Of a stretch of 21,883 nucleotides of DNA, positions 21,716 to 21,883 are shown in pieces. This DNA comes from an uncultured Actinomycetes bacterium (GTDB lineage Bacteria > Actinomycetota > Thermoleophilia > Solirubrobacterales > Solirubrobacteraceae): positions 1 through 21,883 of the forward strand of contig CALAQT010000051.1 in NCBI GenBank assembly GCA_937888775.1. Direction: 5' to 3'. The translations under genes were made by a program, and so were the position numbers. The number at the start of each line of letters is the position of its first letter. Position 1 is the first letter of the stretch. The notes under the pieces were generated by a model, which saw only the letters and a program-made list of their open reading frames with translations, was not told the origin of the DNA and did no database searches.

Positions 21716-21752
21716 GGCGCATCGGCGCCGCGGCGCTACCCTACCGACGTTC

Positions 21753-21823
21753 GGCGACGTGGCGGAGTGGCTACGCAGCGGCCTGCAAAGCCGTCTACAC
21801 CGGTTCGATTCCGGTCGTCGCCT
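21753..21823 (+). tRNA. tRNA-Cys (anticodon GCA)
   Basis: A 71-base cloverleaf: acceptor GGCGACG pairs with CGTCGCC; D-stem GCG/CGC; anticodon stem GCGGC/GCCGT around CTGCAAA, with anticodon GCA; a 4-base variable loop; T-arm ACCGG-TTCGATT-CCGGT. The discriminator base is T, as required for cysteine tRNAs. The 3' CCA is not encoded (CTA follows), so it must be added after transcription. TACCCT at 21737-21742 is a plausible -10 element. tRNA 3' ends are common phage integration sites, but no duplicated end is seen inside the window. Confidence 0.95.
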
Positions 21824-21848
21824 CTAAGCGGAAGTTTTTGAGGGGTTG

Positions 21849-21883
21849 AGGCCCGATCGCTTGTGTTTGCGGGGGTCGGGCTT
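21849..21883 (+). terminator. Terminator-like hairpin after tRNA-Cys, cut by the window end
   Basis: GCCCGATC (21851-21858) pairs with GGTCGGGC (21874-21881) with one T-G wobble, around a 15-base loop; AG before and TT after can extend the stem. If a T-run continues past the window this is an intrinsic terminator for the tRNA. Confidence 0.5.

Noticed and set aside
1..21883. CRISPR array, insertion sequence or prophage
   Set aside because: No regularly spaced repeats, transposase, integrase or phage genes were seen. The tRNA-Cys end could be an integration site, but no duplicated end lies in the window.

Overview
This window is GC-rich bacterial DNA with tightly packed genes, GTG and ATG starts, several apparently leaderless or weak-SD starts, and 4-bp stop/start overlaps. 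The gene content fits Actinomycetota: a GNAT-first PatA-type protein, a mycobacterial-style AAA/phosphotransferase-fold kinase, several UspA proteins, a two-CBS protein and an unfused cydABDC operon. A deep-branching soil lineage such as Thermoleophilia/Solirubrobacterales is possible, but this is inference, since no phylogenetic marker is present.

Layout. (1) 1-1483 (-): 5' part of a GNAT + NDP-forming acyl-CoA-synthetase-like protein, cut by the window edge, divergent from a small GNAT enzyme (1655-2251, +). (2) 2332-3528 (-): SQR/NDH-2-like flavoprotein, divergent from a 529-residue phosphotransferase-fold/AAA kinase (3754-5343, +). (3) 5354-5496 (-): frameshifted relic of a uspA gene. (4) 5610-7137 (+): uspA plus a zinc histone-deacetylase-family enzyme. 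(5) 7172-9598 (-): CtpE-like P-type ATPase, divergent from a second uspA (9708-10217, +). (6) 10263-11393 (-): second, paralogous SQR/NDH-2-like flavoprotein, divergent from the central operon. (7) 11524-18433 (+): two-CBS protein, cydA, cydB, cydD, cydC and a third uspA, most joined by overlaps of a few bases. (8) 18445-19041 (-): unusual metallo-beta-lactamase-fold protein. (9) 19149-21715 (+): marR-type regulator, then yceI, an NAD(P)H-dependent FMN reductase and a two-module VOC protein behind a near-consensus promoter. (10) 21753-21823 (+): tRNA-Cys(GCA), followed by a terminator-like hairpin cut by the window end.

The genes from 1 to 18433 read as a low-oxygen or low-energy survival island. 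A high-affinity terminal oxidase with its CydDC assembly transporter is translated in one coupled block with two probable adenine-nucleotide-binding proteins (CBS at the front, UspA at the back). Around it sit more UspA proteins, a P-type ATPase, quinone-pool-type flavoproteins and enzymes of reversible protein acylation (GNATs and a deacetylase). The content resembles the mycobacterial DosR dormancy regulon (Usp proteins, the CBS protein Hrp1, a P-type ATPase, the Rv2004c-type kinase), although I found no DosR box or DosR/DosS gene here. The region from 19149 to 21715 looks like a separate MarR-controlled module for quinone or electrophile detoxification. Both of its promoters carry the same TTGA-N4-TCAA inverted repeat. 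Other putative regulatory signals include a CGGTGTCACC motif near two usp genes and near cydD, and several inverted repeats in divergent promoters.
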